From Glaciecola sp965660625 (GTDB lineage: Bacteria > Pseudomonadota > Gammaproteobacteria > Enterobacterales > Alteromonadaceae), in assembly GCA_965660625.1 (NCBI GenBank), contig CBFIAR010000001.1:1-64000 (forward strand): a stretch of 64,000 bases of DNA, read 5' to 3'. This document shows positions 44,041-53,407 of the stretch, piece by piece. The stretch's first letter is position 1. Every line of letters starts with the position of its first letter. The notes under the pieces were generated by a model. That model was not told the DNA's origin. It saw only the letters and a list, made by a program, of their open reading frames with translations, and did not search any database. The position numbers and the translations under genes are program-made.

Positions 44041-45558
44041 TTAGACTCCTTGGTCCACCACCTTCACTTTTGGAGGTGTCAACCGTAGTATTTTAATGCC
44101 TAAATACGCATAAATGACGGCAAGAATAGGGTTAATAAGATTAAAGAAAGCATACAAAAAGTAATCATAAACAGAGACGCCTAATACACCCGACATGTAA
44201 GCACCGCATGTGTTCCAAGGTATCAGTGGTGAGGTTAATGTACCTCCATCCTCTAGGCTTCTGGAAAGGTTAAGTTGGTCTAAGCCGCGTTTTTCAAATT
44301 CTTCTTTATACATTCTACCTGGCATCACAATACTGATATATTGATCCGCAGTAATGATGTTTGTGCCGATACACGTCAAGATCGTTCTGCTGATCATGTC
44401 GCCCGCACTCGTTGCTCCTTTTAAGAAAGTAGCAACAACCGCCTTTAACAAACCGACTTTTTCTAAAACCGCACCGAAACTCATCGCACAAATAATTAAC
44501 CAAACGGTGTTGAGCATGCTGGACATACCGCCGCGACTAAGCAATTTATCTAAGCTCTCATCACCAGTATCAAAACTCACTCCGTCAAATAGTGCGCTCC
44601 ATGTCACCATGATATGCTTAATCCATTCTGGAATTTCTTTGAAAAGCCAGTGAATTCCATCTGGTGCAGTCACTGTAAGTTTATCAGCAAAAGAAGAAAC
44701 CAAATTATCCTGAAACAATAAAGCCCAAATCACACCCAATAACGCGCCAATCGCAATTGCGGGGAATGCAGGCATTTTCTTAATCGCTAAGGTCAATAAA
44801 ACTATGAGCGGGATCAATAAATGGAAACCCAGCTCAAACTGGCTTGCTAATGTTTGCTGCATTTTATCAATACTGTCACTAACCTGACTTGTATCTTCCG
44901 TTAATCCGATAATAACAAACAGAATTAAGGTGATTGCGAAGCTGGGTATCGTGGTCCAAAGCATATATTTGATATGTTCGAATAAATCTGTACCTGCAAT
45001 TGCCGGTGCTAAGTTTGTTGTTTCTGATAGAGGCGATAACTTGTCGCCAAAATAAGCGCCGGATACAACGGCACCCGCCGTTATAGCAAGAGACATTTCC
45101 ATTCCGGTAGCAACACCAATCAACGCAACACCTACCGTTGCCGCTGTTGTCCATGAACTACCAATGCTCATCGCCACCACCGCACAAATGATTGAAGCAG
45201 CGGCATAGAAAAATGTCGGATTAAGTAAGCTTAAGCCATAATAGATGAGAGTCGGTACAGTACCTGCCAGCATCCAAGTACCAATAAGCGAGCCGACCAC
45301 AAATAAAATCATACAGGCACCTAAAGACATTGATATGCCCTTAACCAATCCAGCTTCAATGGATGCCCAACGGTGACCGTTTTTTATTCCTATAATTGCG
45401 GCAACCCCCATAGCAAGTAACAGGGCGATCTGGTTTGGTCCATATGATGAATCTTCACCATATAAAAATACTGCGCTACCCATGAAAAACACCAAAAGTA
45501 TAATGGGAATTAACGCATCTGTTAGGGTTGGTTCTTTAAGCTTTGATTCAGTGGTCAT
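44041..45558 (-). CDS. nhaC: NhaC-family Na+/H+ antiporter
   Basis: A 505-residue, about 12-helix membrane protein. The conserved segment SGAYFGDKLSPLSETTNLAP (about residues 165-184) is diagnostic of NhaC antiporters, and EDGGTLTSPLIPWNTCGAYMSGVLGV (two parts, about 428-453) is also typical. It exchanges Na+ for H+ and may serve pH and salt balance. Its start lies 9 bp after the stop of the NSS transporter. Confidence 0.9.
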   Translation of the reverse strand: MTTESKLKEPTLTDALIPIILLVFFMGSAVFLYGEDSSYGPNQIALLLAMGVAAIIGIKNGHRWASIEAGLVKGISMSLGACMILFVVGSLIGTWMLAGTVPTLIYYGLSLLNPTFFYAAASIICAVVAMSIGSSWTTAATVGVALIGVATGMEMSLAITAGAVVSGAYFGDKLSPLSETTNLAPAIAGTDLFEHIKYMLWTTIPSFAITLILFVIIGLTEDTSQVSDSIDKMQQTLASQFELGFHLLIPLIVLLTLAIKKMPAFPAIAIGALLGVIWALLFQDNLVSSFADKLTVTAPDGIHWLFKEIPEWIKHIMVTWSALFDGVSFDTGDESLDKLLSRGGMSSMLNTVWLIICAMSFGAVLEKVGLLKAVVATFLKGATSAGDMISRTILTCIGTNIITADQYISIVMPGRMYKEEFEKRGLDQLNLSRSLEDGGTLTSPLIPWNTCGAYMSGVLGVSVYDYFLYAFFNLINPILAVIYAYLGIKILRLTPPKVKVVDQGV

Positions 45559-45567
45559 TTGATTTCC

Positions 45568-46911
45568 CTATGCCGTCAGTGAGCGATAAAACATAAAAGC
45601 AATAACCACAGGACATACAAATTTTATGTACCAAGGCCAAATTTTCCAGAATAAGCCTTCTTCTACTCCATCCTGACCTTGCTTCAATTCACTTAATATT
45701 TCGTTTCTATTCCAAACCCATCCCGCAAACAAGCATAAAACAAAACCGAGTAAAGGTTGACTGTATTGCGTAGTTATGGAAATAACTAAACCGAATAAAG
45801 CATCAAAATTAAGGATAATCACGCCAGAGATAGCCAACACAACTGAACTGAGTATGGTAGAGGCTTTTTTTCGTTTTACGCCTTGATGATCTACCAAATA
45901 GGCTACTGGTACCTCCAGCATTGAAATTGAAGACGTTAATGCAGCAATTACCATCAGTGCGAAAAAGGCAGTTGCTACAACCCAGCCAACCACGTCAATG
46001 GTTGCAAAAAGTGCTGGTAATACATTGAATATAAGGCTGTCCCCTTGAATAAGTGCGCCAGACTCAGTAAATATTTGCACACCATTATTGGCCGCCACAT
46101 ACATTGCAGGAATGATCAGCATACCCGCAAATACAGCAACACCGATATCAACCAAAGCAACTGAAGCACCTAACTTTGGTAGATTCTCATTCGCTTGTAT
46201 ATAAGACCCATATACCAACATGGTTCCTACGCCAAGGGACATCGAAAAGAAAGCCTGCCCCATAGCGTCAATCAGTAAACCGGCGTCTAGTAGCCGGCTA
46301 AAATCAGGTACTAAATAGGCTTTCCAACCGTCGATAGCACCTTCCTGGAAGCTAACGTAAACAATGAGGAAGACAATGATAGTAAACAATGTAGGCATTA
46401 GCCTGACTGACCAACGCTCTATACCATTACTAACGCCACCACTAACAACAAGCCCAGTTAGGAATAGAAATAACGCCATAAATGTAGCGTTTCTCGAAAT
46501 TGAAAATTCGGTTAACCATGGAATACTAAAACCAATCATATTGCTTGCTGCATCGACGAAAAATGCGATCATCCAACCAGCAACAATACTGTAAAAGGCA
46601 AGAATGAAGACAACGGTCAAGAGTCCAATTGAACCAGTAAAAATACCGGCCACTCTTATTTTTGAGTTTGAGGAAAGAGAGCCAAGCGCATCGATCATGT
46701 TGGCTCGTTTTGCACGACCAATAATAAGCTCTGCCATCAATACAGGGTAGGCTAATAAAAACGCCATAACCAAATACATTAATACAAAAGCAGCACCGCC
46801 ATTTTCAGCAACTTTTGTGGGAAAGCCCCAAATATTGCCTAAACCTACAGCAGAACCTGCCGCAGCCAACACGAATCCTATTCGCGAAGAAAACTCACCG
46901 CGTGCACTCAT
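45568..46911 (-). CDS. NSS-family sodium-dependent transporter
   Basis: A 447-residue protein with about 11-12 helices. It starts SSRIGFVLAAAGSAVGLGNIWG (in two parts), the unwound first helix that forms the Na+/substrate site in LeuT-type transporters. GVGTMLVYGSYI marks helix 6. Substrates in the family are amino acids or amines; this one cannot be assigned. It probably forms an operon with nhaC and pepN (gaps 9 and 2 bp). Confidence 0.9.
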   Translation of the reverse strand: MSARGEFSSRIGFVLAAAGSAVGLGNIWGFPTKVAENGGAAFVLMYLVMAFLLAYPVLMAELIIGRAKRANMIDALGSLSSNSKIRVAGIFTGSIGLLTVVFILAFYSIVAGWMIAFFVDAASNMIGFSIPWLTEFSISRNATFMALFLFLTGLVVSGGVSNGIERWSVRLMPTLFTIIVFLIVYVSFQEGAIDGWKAYLVPDFSRLLDAGLLIDAMGQAFFSMSLGVGTMLVYGSYIQANENLPKLGASVALVDIGVAVFAGMLIIPAMYVAANNGVQIFTESGALIQGDSLIFNVLPALFATIDVVGWVVATAFFALMVIAALTSSISMLEVPVAYLVDHQGVKRKKASTILSSVVLAISGVIILNFDALFGLVISITTQYSQPLLGFVLCLFAGWVWNRNEILSELKQGQDGVEEGLFWKIWPWYIKFVCPVVIAFMFYRSLTA

Positions 46912-46961
46912 AAATTACCCCATTATATTTATTTTTATTAGTGGTACTTTTTAAAGCGAAC

Positions 46962-46985
46962 AAAGGCAGCTATGGCGCTGCCTTT
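46962..46985 (-). terminator. hairpin downstream of prc
   Basis: AAAGGCAGC / GCTGCCTTT with a 6-nt loop, 25 bp after the prc stop on the minus strand. The T-tract is short (TTTG), so strength is uncertain. Confidence 0.6.
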
Positions 46986-47009
46986 ATTCTATCGATATCT
47001 AGCTTAATT

Positions 47010-49073
47010 CTAGTCTTTTAGGTTTAACGCATAACTTCCTGAACTCACCATATCAAATGTGATATTGGCAGCTTCTGATAGAAAAGGATCTATCTTTTCC
47101 AACGCTTCAGGTAATTCATCTTCTAAGGAGCTTAGTTTTTCAAGTCCCATCCGTTGAAGTCGCTCATTAATCCTAACAAGTTGTTTATCATCGTTTTCTT
47201 TTTTAGTCTCACGCCGCTCAGACTCTACGAGACTGATAAAGTTTTTATCTTTGTTTTTGTTATATTCTTCAATATCACTGAAAATATATGCGAATTCAGG
47301 ATCCTTGATTACACGAGCTGCATGCTTCGCAGCAAGCACATCGATAACCCCATCGTAACGCCCTAATTGAGAGTAATTCGCTTTTTGGATGCTGTCATAT
47401 GGAAGCGCGTTTTCCTCTTTGCTTTCGCCCCACTCAGCTGGATCAACAGGTGAAGGATATAAAATATCGGGCAATACACCTTTATGCTGCGTGCTGCCGC
47501 CACTAATACGGTAAAACTTAGCAATCGTAAATTGAACAGCACCTAATTTTTTATCTAAGTCGTAAATACGGCTTAAGCCTCTATGCTGCTGCACTGTGCC
47601 TTTGCCAAATGTTTGCTCACCAATAATAATTGCGCGATTATAATCCTGCATAGCTGCAGCAAAGATTTCACTAGCAGACGCACTGTAGCGATCAACTATC
47701 ACGGTTAGTGGGCCAGCATAATATACGAGCCCATCTGTGTCGCGGTCAACGCTTATTCGCCCGTTTTCATAACGAACTTGCACAACAGGGCCTTTATCAA
47801 TGAATAATCCACTGAGTAAAACTGACTCGGGTAAAGAACCTCCTCCATTGCCGCGTAGGTCAACGATAACACCTTCGACGTTTGCTTCTTTAAGCTTATC
47901 AAGTTCTTTTTTAACATCTACATGCAGATTATGGTAAAAACTGGGGATGTTAATTACGCCTAATTTCTGGCCTTTGTGTGGACCAGATTCAGGACTATAA
48001 ACTTCAGACTTTGCAGCTCTGTCCTCTAACTTGACTTTATCGCGCGTAATTTGGATTTCAGCAATTTTCTTACTCTCACTGCTTCCCTTTAATACTTGAA
48101 GCTTTACTACACTGCCTTTTGGTCCTTTGATGAGTTCAACAACCTCATCTAAGCGCCAGCCAACGACATCAACAAAATCTTCACCTTCTTGCGCCACCGC
48201 AATGATTTTGTCTTCAGGTTTTATTTTAGCTGACTTATCAGCTGGTCCGCCTGCCACCAGGCTAACAATAACCGTGTGATCGTCTTCGCTACGCAATACT
48301 GCACCGATCCCTTCTAACGACAGGTTCATTTCCATTTGGAAACGCTCTGTGTTGCGAGGAGAAAGATAACTGGTGTGTGCTTCAATACTGCGAGCAAAAG
48401 AGTTCATTACAGTCTGGAAAACATCTTCGCTATTAGTTTGACTAAGTCTTTTAATAGCGCGTTTATAGCGTTTAGATAGAATATCTTGGGTTTCTTCCCA
48501 CGTTTTATCAGCCATCTTTAGATTCAAAGCGTCATATTTTACGCGTTGACGCCACACTTCATTTAATTCAGCACTCGTCTCAGCCCAAACTGCTTTTTCT
48601 CTGTCATAGAAATACTTATCATTTTCTACTTCATAATCAAACGGCTCATCAAGTAAAGTAAGGGCGTAGTTGAAACGTTCTGCTCTACGTTTTAAGTTAA
48701 CGACGTAAATCTCATAGGCAATATCCAATTGACCTTGTCGAATAGCTTCATCGAAAGAATCCTTAGACTTTTCAAAACGAGCTATATCTGATGCTAAGAA
48801 AAAATTCTTGTTAACATCAAGTGAGCGCAAATATCTATCAAATATTTTTTCAGACAGTTCGTCATCTATAGTGATTTTCTTATAATGCGATCGTGTGAAA
48901 TGGTCGGTAATACGTTTTGCAGATTTGCTGTGTTGGGACTCTTGCGAAAGCTCAGGAATGGAGTCAGCAGTTTCTGTAGATGGGCCAGCGATGCTGACTC
49001 CAACAACCAAAGCGCTTGCGACAGAAACCCATATCAGTTGCTTTTTAAAAGACTTACCCAAATTTAGCTGCAT
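47010..49073 (-). CDS. prc: C-terminal processing protease Prc (Tsp)
   Basis: A 687-residue periplasmic S41A protease. The signal segment is residues 1 to about 30. A PDZ domain (about 235-325, with GIGAVLRSEDD and PADKSAKIKPEDKI) precedes the protease core: GVIVDLRGNGGGSLPES, SASASEIFAAAM (catalytic Ser) and IGEQTFGKGTVQQ (catalytic Lys). A DUF3340-like C-terminal part follows. It cleaves envelope proteins, including cell-wall hydrolases, at their C-terminal ends. It follows proQ as in E. coli. Confidence 0.95.
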   Translation of the reverse strand: MQLNLGKSFKKQLIWVSVASALVVGVSIAGPSTETADSIPELSQESQHSKSAKRITDHFTRSHYKKITIDDELSEKIFDRYLRSLDVNKNFFLASDIARFEKSKDSFDEAIRQGQLDIAYEIYVVNLKRRAERFNYALTLLDEPFDYEVENDKYFYDREKAVWAETSAELNEVWRQRVKYDALNLKMADKTWEETQDILSKRYKRAIKRLSQTNSEDVFQTVMNSFARSIEAHTSYLSPRNTERFQMEMNLSLEGIGAVLRSEDDHTVIVSLVAGGPADKSAKIKPEDKIIAVAQEGEDFVDVVGWRLDEVVELIKGPKGSVVKLQVLKGSSESKKIAEIQITRDKVKLEDRAAKSEVYSPESGPHKGQKLGVINIPSFYHNLHVDVKKELDKLKEANVEGVIVDLRGNGGGSLPESVLLSGLFIDKGPVVQVRYENGRISVDRDTDGLVYYAGPLTVIVDRYSASASEIFAAAMQDYNRAIIIGEQTFGKGTVQQHRGLSRIYDLDKKLGAVQFTIAKFYRISGGSTQHKGVLPDILYPSPVDPAEWGESKEENALPYDSIQKANYSQLGRYDGVIDVLAAKHAARVIKDPEFAYIFSDIEEYNKNKDKNFISLVESERRETKKENDDKQLVRINERLQRMGLEKLSSLEDELPEALEKIDPFLSEAANITFDMVSSGSYALNLKD

Positions 49074-49102
49074 ATTACCTACCTTTCTGTTTTGGCTTGA
49101 CG

Positions 49103-49747
49103 TTATATCGTTAATCGCAACTGTGCGCGTTGTACTTTGACCGTCATGCCTGAATTTAGTTGCACTTGAATACCGTCTTTTGCAACTTCAGTTATGGTTG
49201 CAGGCATAGGAGAACTGCCCACTTTTACTGATACCTCCACACCAACTTTTAAGTCATCATCCACTAATTCACGGACTTTTACCTTAGGAATTGCCTGTTT
49301 TACCTTACGTTCTGCAGGTTTTTCCTCTGTTGGGTTTGCCTTCCCAGGGATTTTTGCTCTAGCTTTGAAGTTCTTTTTGTCTTGAGGTTGCTTTCTTTGC
49401 TCTTGACGCTTTTCGGCAGCTTTCGCTTTACTCTCTTTTAATTGAGTTGCGGCGTGATCAGCGTGCTCCTTCTCCACTTTTTCTCCATCAACACCATCTA
49501 AATCAATGCGATGAATCCCTTCTTTTACCGACGCTAGATATTTCCAACTGCTGGTGTAATGCCTTAGAGACATTCTCAACAGACGTTTACTTAATCTAGC
49601 ATCATCTTTTAGGTGTTCAGACAAATCGTGAAAGATGCCAATTTTAAGCGGTTTAGCATCGGATTGAAGCGAAAAGCACTTAGGGAATTCGGTTGCAAGA
49701 AAGGCTAACACTTCTTTGCTATTTGCTAATTTTTGTTGTTCGTCCAT
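49103..49747 (-). CDS. proQ: RNA chaperone ProQ
   Basis: A 214-residue protein from ATG 49747; an upstream extension of 34 codons does not fit the family. The FinO/ProQ domain is residues about 8-115 (EFPKCFSLQSDAKPLKIGIF, LRHYTSSWKYL). A Lys-rich linker (about 120-160) and an SH3-like C-terminal domain (KVGVEVSVKVGS) follow. It binds structured small RNAs and mRNA 3' ends. In E. coli proQ and prc are likewise neighbours. Confidence 0.94.
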   Translation of the reverse strand: MDEQQKLANSKEVLAFLATEFPKCFSLQSDAKPLKIGIFHDLSEHLKDDARLSKRLLRMSLRHYTSSWKYLASVKEGIHRIDLDGVDGEKVEKEHADHAATQLKESKAKAAEKRQEQRKQPQDKKNFKARAKIPGKANPTEEKPAERKVKQAIPKVKVRELVDDDLKVGVEVSVKVGSSPMPATITEVAKDGIQVQLNSGMTVKVQRAQLRLTI

Positions 49748-49772
49748 TAAATTACTTCGTAGTTTGTGTTGT

Positions 49773-50060
49773 TTACAATTCTTCGGATTCGGAATCATCC
49801 CAAGTTGAGAGTAGATGATCCACCCAATCAACCAAGTCGTCAACCTCAATATCTAATAAATAGCTCTCGAGATGCCAATGTTCCCACGTTTTCTCTATAA
49901 TTCTGTTAATTTTTTCAACTTCTTCGTCTTCATCTATACTATCGAAGACTAAATGCAGGATGGTATTTAACTTTTCGGAGGCCTCATACGGATCATCATG
50001 CACGTCTTCCATGTCGTCAGGCGTGCTTAATAAAACATGAATATCAACTAAACATTTCAT
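49773..50060 (-). CDS. small acidic protein, function unknown
   Basis: A 95-residue, strongly acidic protein (many Asp/Glu) with Trp-rich EKTWEHWHLESYLLDIEVDDLVDWVDHLL. It overlaps the msrC stop by 4 bp (ATGA) and precedes proQ. I do not recognise a family with certainty. The tight packing suggests co-translation with msrC. Confidence 0.7.
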   Translation of the reverse strand: MKCLVDIHVLLSTPDDMEDVHDDPYEASEKLNTILHLVFDSIDEDEEVEKINRIIEKTWEHWHLESYLLDIEVDDLVDWVDHLLSTWDDSESEEL

Positions 50061-50536
50061 GATGATTCTGCAATAGAAGTGAGTGATGCTTCAAATATAC
50101 TCACCAGCATTTCTAAACCCTTGCGGTCATCATCATCAAAGCGCGCAGTTATCGGGCTATCAATATCGAGAACACCCATCAGTTTATCCTTTACCACGAT
50201 GGGCACAACCACTTCAGAATTAGATACGGCATCACACGCTATATGCCCAACAAATTCATGCACATCCTTCACTACAATAGTCTGTTGGCGAGAGGCTGCG
50301 GTCCCACAAACGCCTTTGCCTATGGGGATTCTGATACAAGCAGGTTGCCCCTGAAACGGCCCTAACACCAGTTGTTCTTCTTTATACAGGTAAAACCCAG
50401 CCCAGTTAACTTGCTCCAAATTATTGAAAAGTACCGCTGCAATGTTTGCCATATTGGCTATCATGTCAGACTCACCAGCTATAAGCGCCTGTACTTGCGC
50501 ATTGATCAGATCATATTGCTTTTGTTTGTTGCTCAT
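50057..50536 (-). CDS. msrC: free methionine-(R)-sulfoxide reductase MsrC (GAF domain)
   Basis: A 159-residue single GAF domain, like E. coli MsrC (YebR). The three catalytic/resolving Cys lie in ACIRIPIGKGVCGTAA and HIACDAVSNSEVVVPI. It reduces free methionine-R-sulfoxide with thioredoxin. It is first of msrC-acidic protein-proQ-prc. Confidence 0.92.
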   Translation of the reverse strand: MSNKQKQYDLINAQVQALIAGESDMIANMANIAAVLFNNLEQVNWAGFYLYKEEQLVLGPFQGQPACIRIPIGKGVCGTAASRQQTIVVKDVHEFVGHIACDAVSNSEVVVPIVVKDKLMGVLDIDSPITARFDDDDRKGLEMLVSIFEASLTSIAESS

Positions 50537-50794
50537 TTGTTGAACGCGTCACTTAATAATAAGGTTGAAATTGAAGTCTGCGGATAATAACACTCAGGGA
50601 AAGAGCAATAGAAGCGCTTTCACTGCTTTTCTATAACGATAATGTATTTAATTGTGTCTGCCCGTGCAGATCTAGCTGCGTTTAGTCGTGAATCAAGCCT
50701 ATCTTACTGAATATTAATAGCGAGCCCAGTCACTCACAAAGCGTCCCTAATTAATACACTTAACATTTTTGTGCGTCGCCTCTTCAAATAGAGA

Positions 50795-52024
50795 TTAACC
50801 AAAGAACCAGTAGCTGACACAAATCGCAGTAAAAATACCTGCGAAGTCTGCGGCCAAGCAGCAACCCACTGCGTAACGACTGTGCTTAATTCCGACAGCC
50901 CCTAAATAGACAGCTAACACATAAAATGTTGTTTCAGTAGAACCCTGCATAACGGATGCCAGTCGTCCGGCAAACGAGTCCGCGCCATGATGCTGCATTG
51001 TCTCTATCATCAATGCTCTAGCGCCACTGCCGCTCAGCGGTTTCATTAACGCGTTGGGGATCGCTTCAACAAACCGTGTGTCCATGCCAATACTGCTTAC
51101 GATATAAGCAATGCCGTTCATCACTATATCAAGTAAGCCACTTGCTCTCAGCATACCAATAGCAAAAAGCATGGCTAATAAGAACGGAATAATAGTCACC
51201 GCAACTTCAAAGCCTTTCTTTGCTCCATCAACAAACTGTTCATATGTATTTTGCTTTTTTCTCCACCCCTGTACTAGTACAACAACAATAAATAACAGTA
51301 ATAAAAAATTAGCGATTAAAGAAGATTGAGCGGCCAGTTGGTCAGTTGCCAGTTTCGAAAAATATAAAATCACCGCGGTAAGTAAACTAAAAATGCCCAC
51401 TAAATAGGTCAGCACCACGCGATTAAATAGATTCACTTTTTGAACTGCACAAGTCACAAATAAACCGAACAAGGTAGAAGCACTCGTCGCAAGTAAAATA
51501 GGAATAAATACATCTGTTGGCTGAGCTGCGCCCTGCTCTGCTCGATAAAGAAAAACAGCGATTGGGAATAAAGTAACAGATGAGGTATTGAGAACTAAAA
51601 ACAAAATTTGAGAATTGCTTAGCGTATCTTTTACCGGTGATAGTGTTTGCATATCTTGCATCGCTTTTATGCCAAAGGGGGTGGCAGCGTTGTCCAAACC
51701 TAGCACGTTTGCCGACATGTTCATTGTAATACTACCTAGCGCAGGGTGGCCGCGCGGAATATCGGGCATAATGCGGCATAACAGTGGCTCAAGTATTTTA
51801 GAAAATTTAGTGATCAGGCCTGAATTTTCAGCTACTTTAAAAATCCCTAACCAAAATGCCAGTAAGCCAATTAATCCTAGTGCGATATCAACGCTCGTTT
51901 TCGCCATTGATGTTATCGCATTCATCACTTCTTCAAAACCACCTAAATCACCCGTTACCGCGACTTTCCAGCAGGTAGCGGCGAACGCACTGACAATAAA
52001 AAACAACCAAATTCTGTGCAGCAT
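50795..52024 (-). CDS. nucleoside-recognition (gate) domain membrane protein, SpmA/SpmB fusion type
   Basis: A 409-residue protein with about 10 helices and two gate domains. The first has GLIGLLAFWLGIFKVAENSG (about 51-70) and FGIKAMQDMQTLSP. The second has AVTIIPFLLAMLFAIGMLRASG (about 276-297) and SGSGARALMIETM. The order corresponds to SpmA followed by SpmB of Bacillus in one chain. Non-sporulating bacteria carry such proteins widely; the transported compound is not known. Confidence 0.85.
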   Translation of the reverse strand: MLHRIWLFFIVSAFAATCWKVAVTGDLGGFEEVMNAITSMAKTSVDIALGLIGLLAFWLGIFKVAENSGLITKFSKILEPLLCRIMPDIPRGHPALGSITMNMSANVLGLDNAATPFGIKAMQDMQTLSPVKDTLSNSQILFLVLNTSSVTLFPIAVFLYRAEQGAAQPTDVFIPILLATSASTLFGLFVTCAVQKVNLFNRVVLTYLVGIFSLLTAVILYFSKLATDQLAAQSSLIANFLLLLFIVVVLVQGWRKKQNTYEQFVDGAKKGFEVAVTIIPFLLAMLFAIGMLRASGLLDIVMNGIAYIVSSIGMDTRFVEAIPNALMKPLSGSGARALMIETMQHHGADSFAGRLASVMQGSTETTFYVLAVYLGAVGIKHSRYAVGCCLAADFAGIFTAICVSYWFFG

Positions 52025-52083
52025 TGTTACCCTTTATTATTGTCTAACGCTGATAAACGTTATTTATTCAGCCTATCGATATT

Positions 52084-52168
52084 GTTGTAGTACGCAATAT
52101 GTTGTAGTACGCAATATGTTGTAGTACGCAATATGTTGTAGTACGCAATATGTTGTAGTCCGCAATAT
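52084..52168 (+). repeat. 17-bp tandem repeat, five copies
   Basis: GTTGTAGTACGCAATAT repeated head to tail at 52084, 52101, 52118, 52135 and 52152. The first four are identical and the last has A to C at position 9. It lies 60 bp upstream of the gate-domain gene start on its 5' side. Confidence 0.95.
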
Positions 52169-52449
52169 ATAGCATCGAACATTGCGGACATTAACTAACC
52201 CAAGCTCATTATTTTGCGTAATTTCCCATAAAATTAACACAATACCTATGTAAACTCAGTGAATTTTTTGCTCTGTAGTATTAAGATTTTAATCATGGAG
52301 CACCCCAGCGAGGACTTTTCCTCCGTGACCTGTGCATAAGTTGTATATATCCTGAGCATAAACTGTGCAGAATAAGTAAACTAAGTCATTGACTTTAAAC
52401 AGTTTTAGATATTCTAATTATTTTGTGTTATTTTTCGAATATCAAACTT
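52169..52449. other. intergenic AT-rich DNA without recognisable features
   Basis: No coding frame of note on either strand. It lies between the tandem repeat and the candidate promoter of the orphan transcript. Confidence 0.55.
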
Positions 52450-52480
52450 TTGTAAATTAATTTAAAAAATTGTTTATAAT
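52450..52480 (+). promoter_or_regulatory. candidate sigma-70 promoter of an orphan transcript
   Basis: TTGTAA at 52450-52455 and a consensus TATAAT at 52475-52480, spaced 19 bp (longer than the ideal 17), inside very AT-rich DNA. It points away from all flanking genes, which are on the minus strand. Confidence 0.45.
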
Positions 52481-52486
52481 TCAAGC

Positions 52487-52667
52487 AAGTTTAGTCTATT
52501 ATGGTAAATCTTGATAGTTTCTAGCGCGTTCATATCCGCTACAGACCGAGTACTAAAGATATAAGTTGCACGTTTAGACCTAAACACAATATCAGCATTA
52601 AAAGTTAGCGCAAGGCTCAGCAATGAGCCATTCCCCTAAGCCTGGAACGATTGTTCCGGGCCTTTTT
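52487..52667 (+). ncRNA. candidate small RNA, about 180 nt
   Basis: The stretch lies between the promoter at 52450-52480 and a strong plus-strand terminator at 52640-52667, with no plus-strand gene within reach. Inner stem-loops include GTTTA/TAAAC (about 52578-52592) and GGCTCA/TGAGCC (near 52612-52628). The only ORF that fits is 7 codons. It does not look like 6S, Spot 42 or Qrr as I know them. Target and function are unknown. Confidence 0.45.
52640..52667 (+). terminator. intrinsic terminator of the orphan transcript
   Basis: GCCTGGAAC / GTTCCGGGC, a 9-bp stem with one G-T pair and a GATT loop, followed by CTTTTT. It is on the plus strand while the nearest genes on both sides are on the minus strand. 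Confidence 0.85.
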
Positions 52668-52764
52668 ATTTACAAAACAAGAAAAAGCGGTTAAGTGAAC
52701 ACCAAGACACCCTAATTAAACACTGTGACCTAAGTCTTCCATCATCGGCAAAGCGAGCGTCCAA

Positions 52765-53289
52765 CTAAAGCGCCTGTTCCTTTAAGTCAGTATGAAAACG
52801 TGAGGCATTCTTTTGATAATGCTCGGCTGATTTTTCTAATAACTCAGCCTGTTCTGGCTTGATTGTCTTTACTACCTTTCCTGGCGAGCCCATTACCACC
52901 GAATAGTCTGGAATTTCCATCCCCTCTGTGACCAATGCGTTTGCACCTATAACGCAGTGATGACCAATTTTAGCACCGTTTAAAACCACCGCATTTATTC
53001 CAATCAGAGAGTAGTCACCAACAGTGCAACCGTGCAACATGACTTTGTGTCCTATTGTCACTCCCTTCCCTATATGCATAGGGAACCCATAATCAGTATG
53101 CAAAATAGAACCGTCTTGAACGTTACTACCTTCACCAAGCGCTATGAGCTCGCAGTCACCGCGCAAGACAGCGTTAAACCAAACGCTTGAATTATTATGC
53201 AACACGACTTTTCCCATAACGTGCGCACCCGGTGCCACATAGGTGTTTTGACCGCGTGTTACTTTGTCTGAACCTAATTGATATATCAT
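52765..53289 (-). CDS. gamma-class carbonic anhydrase-like protein
   Basis: A 174-residue left-handed beta-helix hexapeptide-repeat protein. Three zinc-ligand His are in place: ILHTDYG, then IGHKVMLHGC. The early RGDCELIALGEGSNVQDGS segment is typical of the YrdA/CaiE-like gamma-CA group. A C-terminal helix packs on the trimer. It may hydrate CO2, although many members show little activity. Confidence 0.9.
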   Translation of the reverse strand: MIYQLGSDKVTRGQNTYVAPGAHVMGKVVLHNNSSVWFNAVLRGDCELIALGEGSNVQDGSILHTDYGFPMHIGKGVTIGHKVMLHGCTVGDYSLIGINAVVLNGAKIGHHCVIGANALVTEGMEIPDYSVVMGSPGKVVKTIKPEQAELLEKSAEHYQKNASRFHTDLKEQAL

Positions 53290-53407
53290 TTTTTCTACCT
53301 TATTTAGAAAACCTTGCTCTTCAGTAGCGCTTTACTTTATTGCATTATGTTATGCATTGGTCGAAAAGCAATTCGGTGCTGTTTAGCGCCAATAGATTGC
53401 CATCGGA

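Noticed and set aside
52084..52168. Tandem repeats as a CRISPR array
   Set aside because: The copies are directly adjacent with no spacers, and no cas gene is in the window.
52487..52667. Orphan transcript as 6S RNA
   Set aside because: The length fits, but the long central-bubble rod expected of 6S RNA is not visible; the inner stems are short and local.
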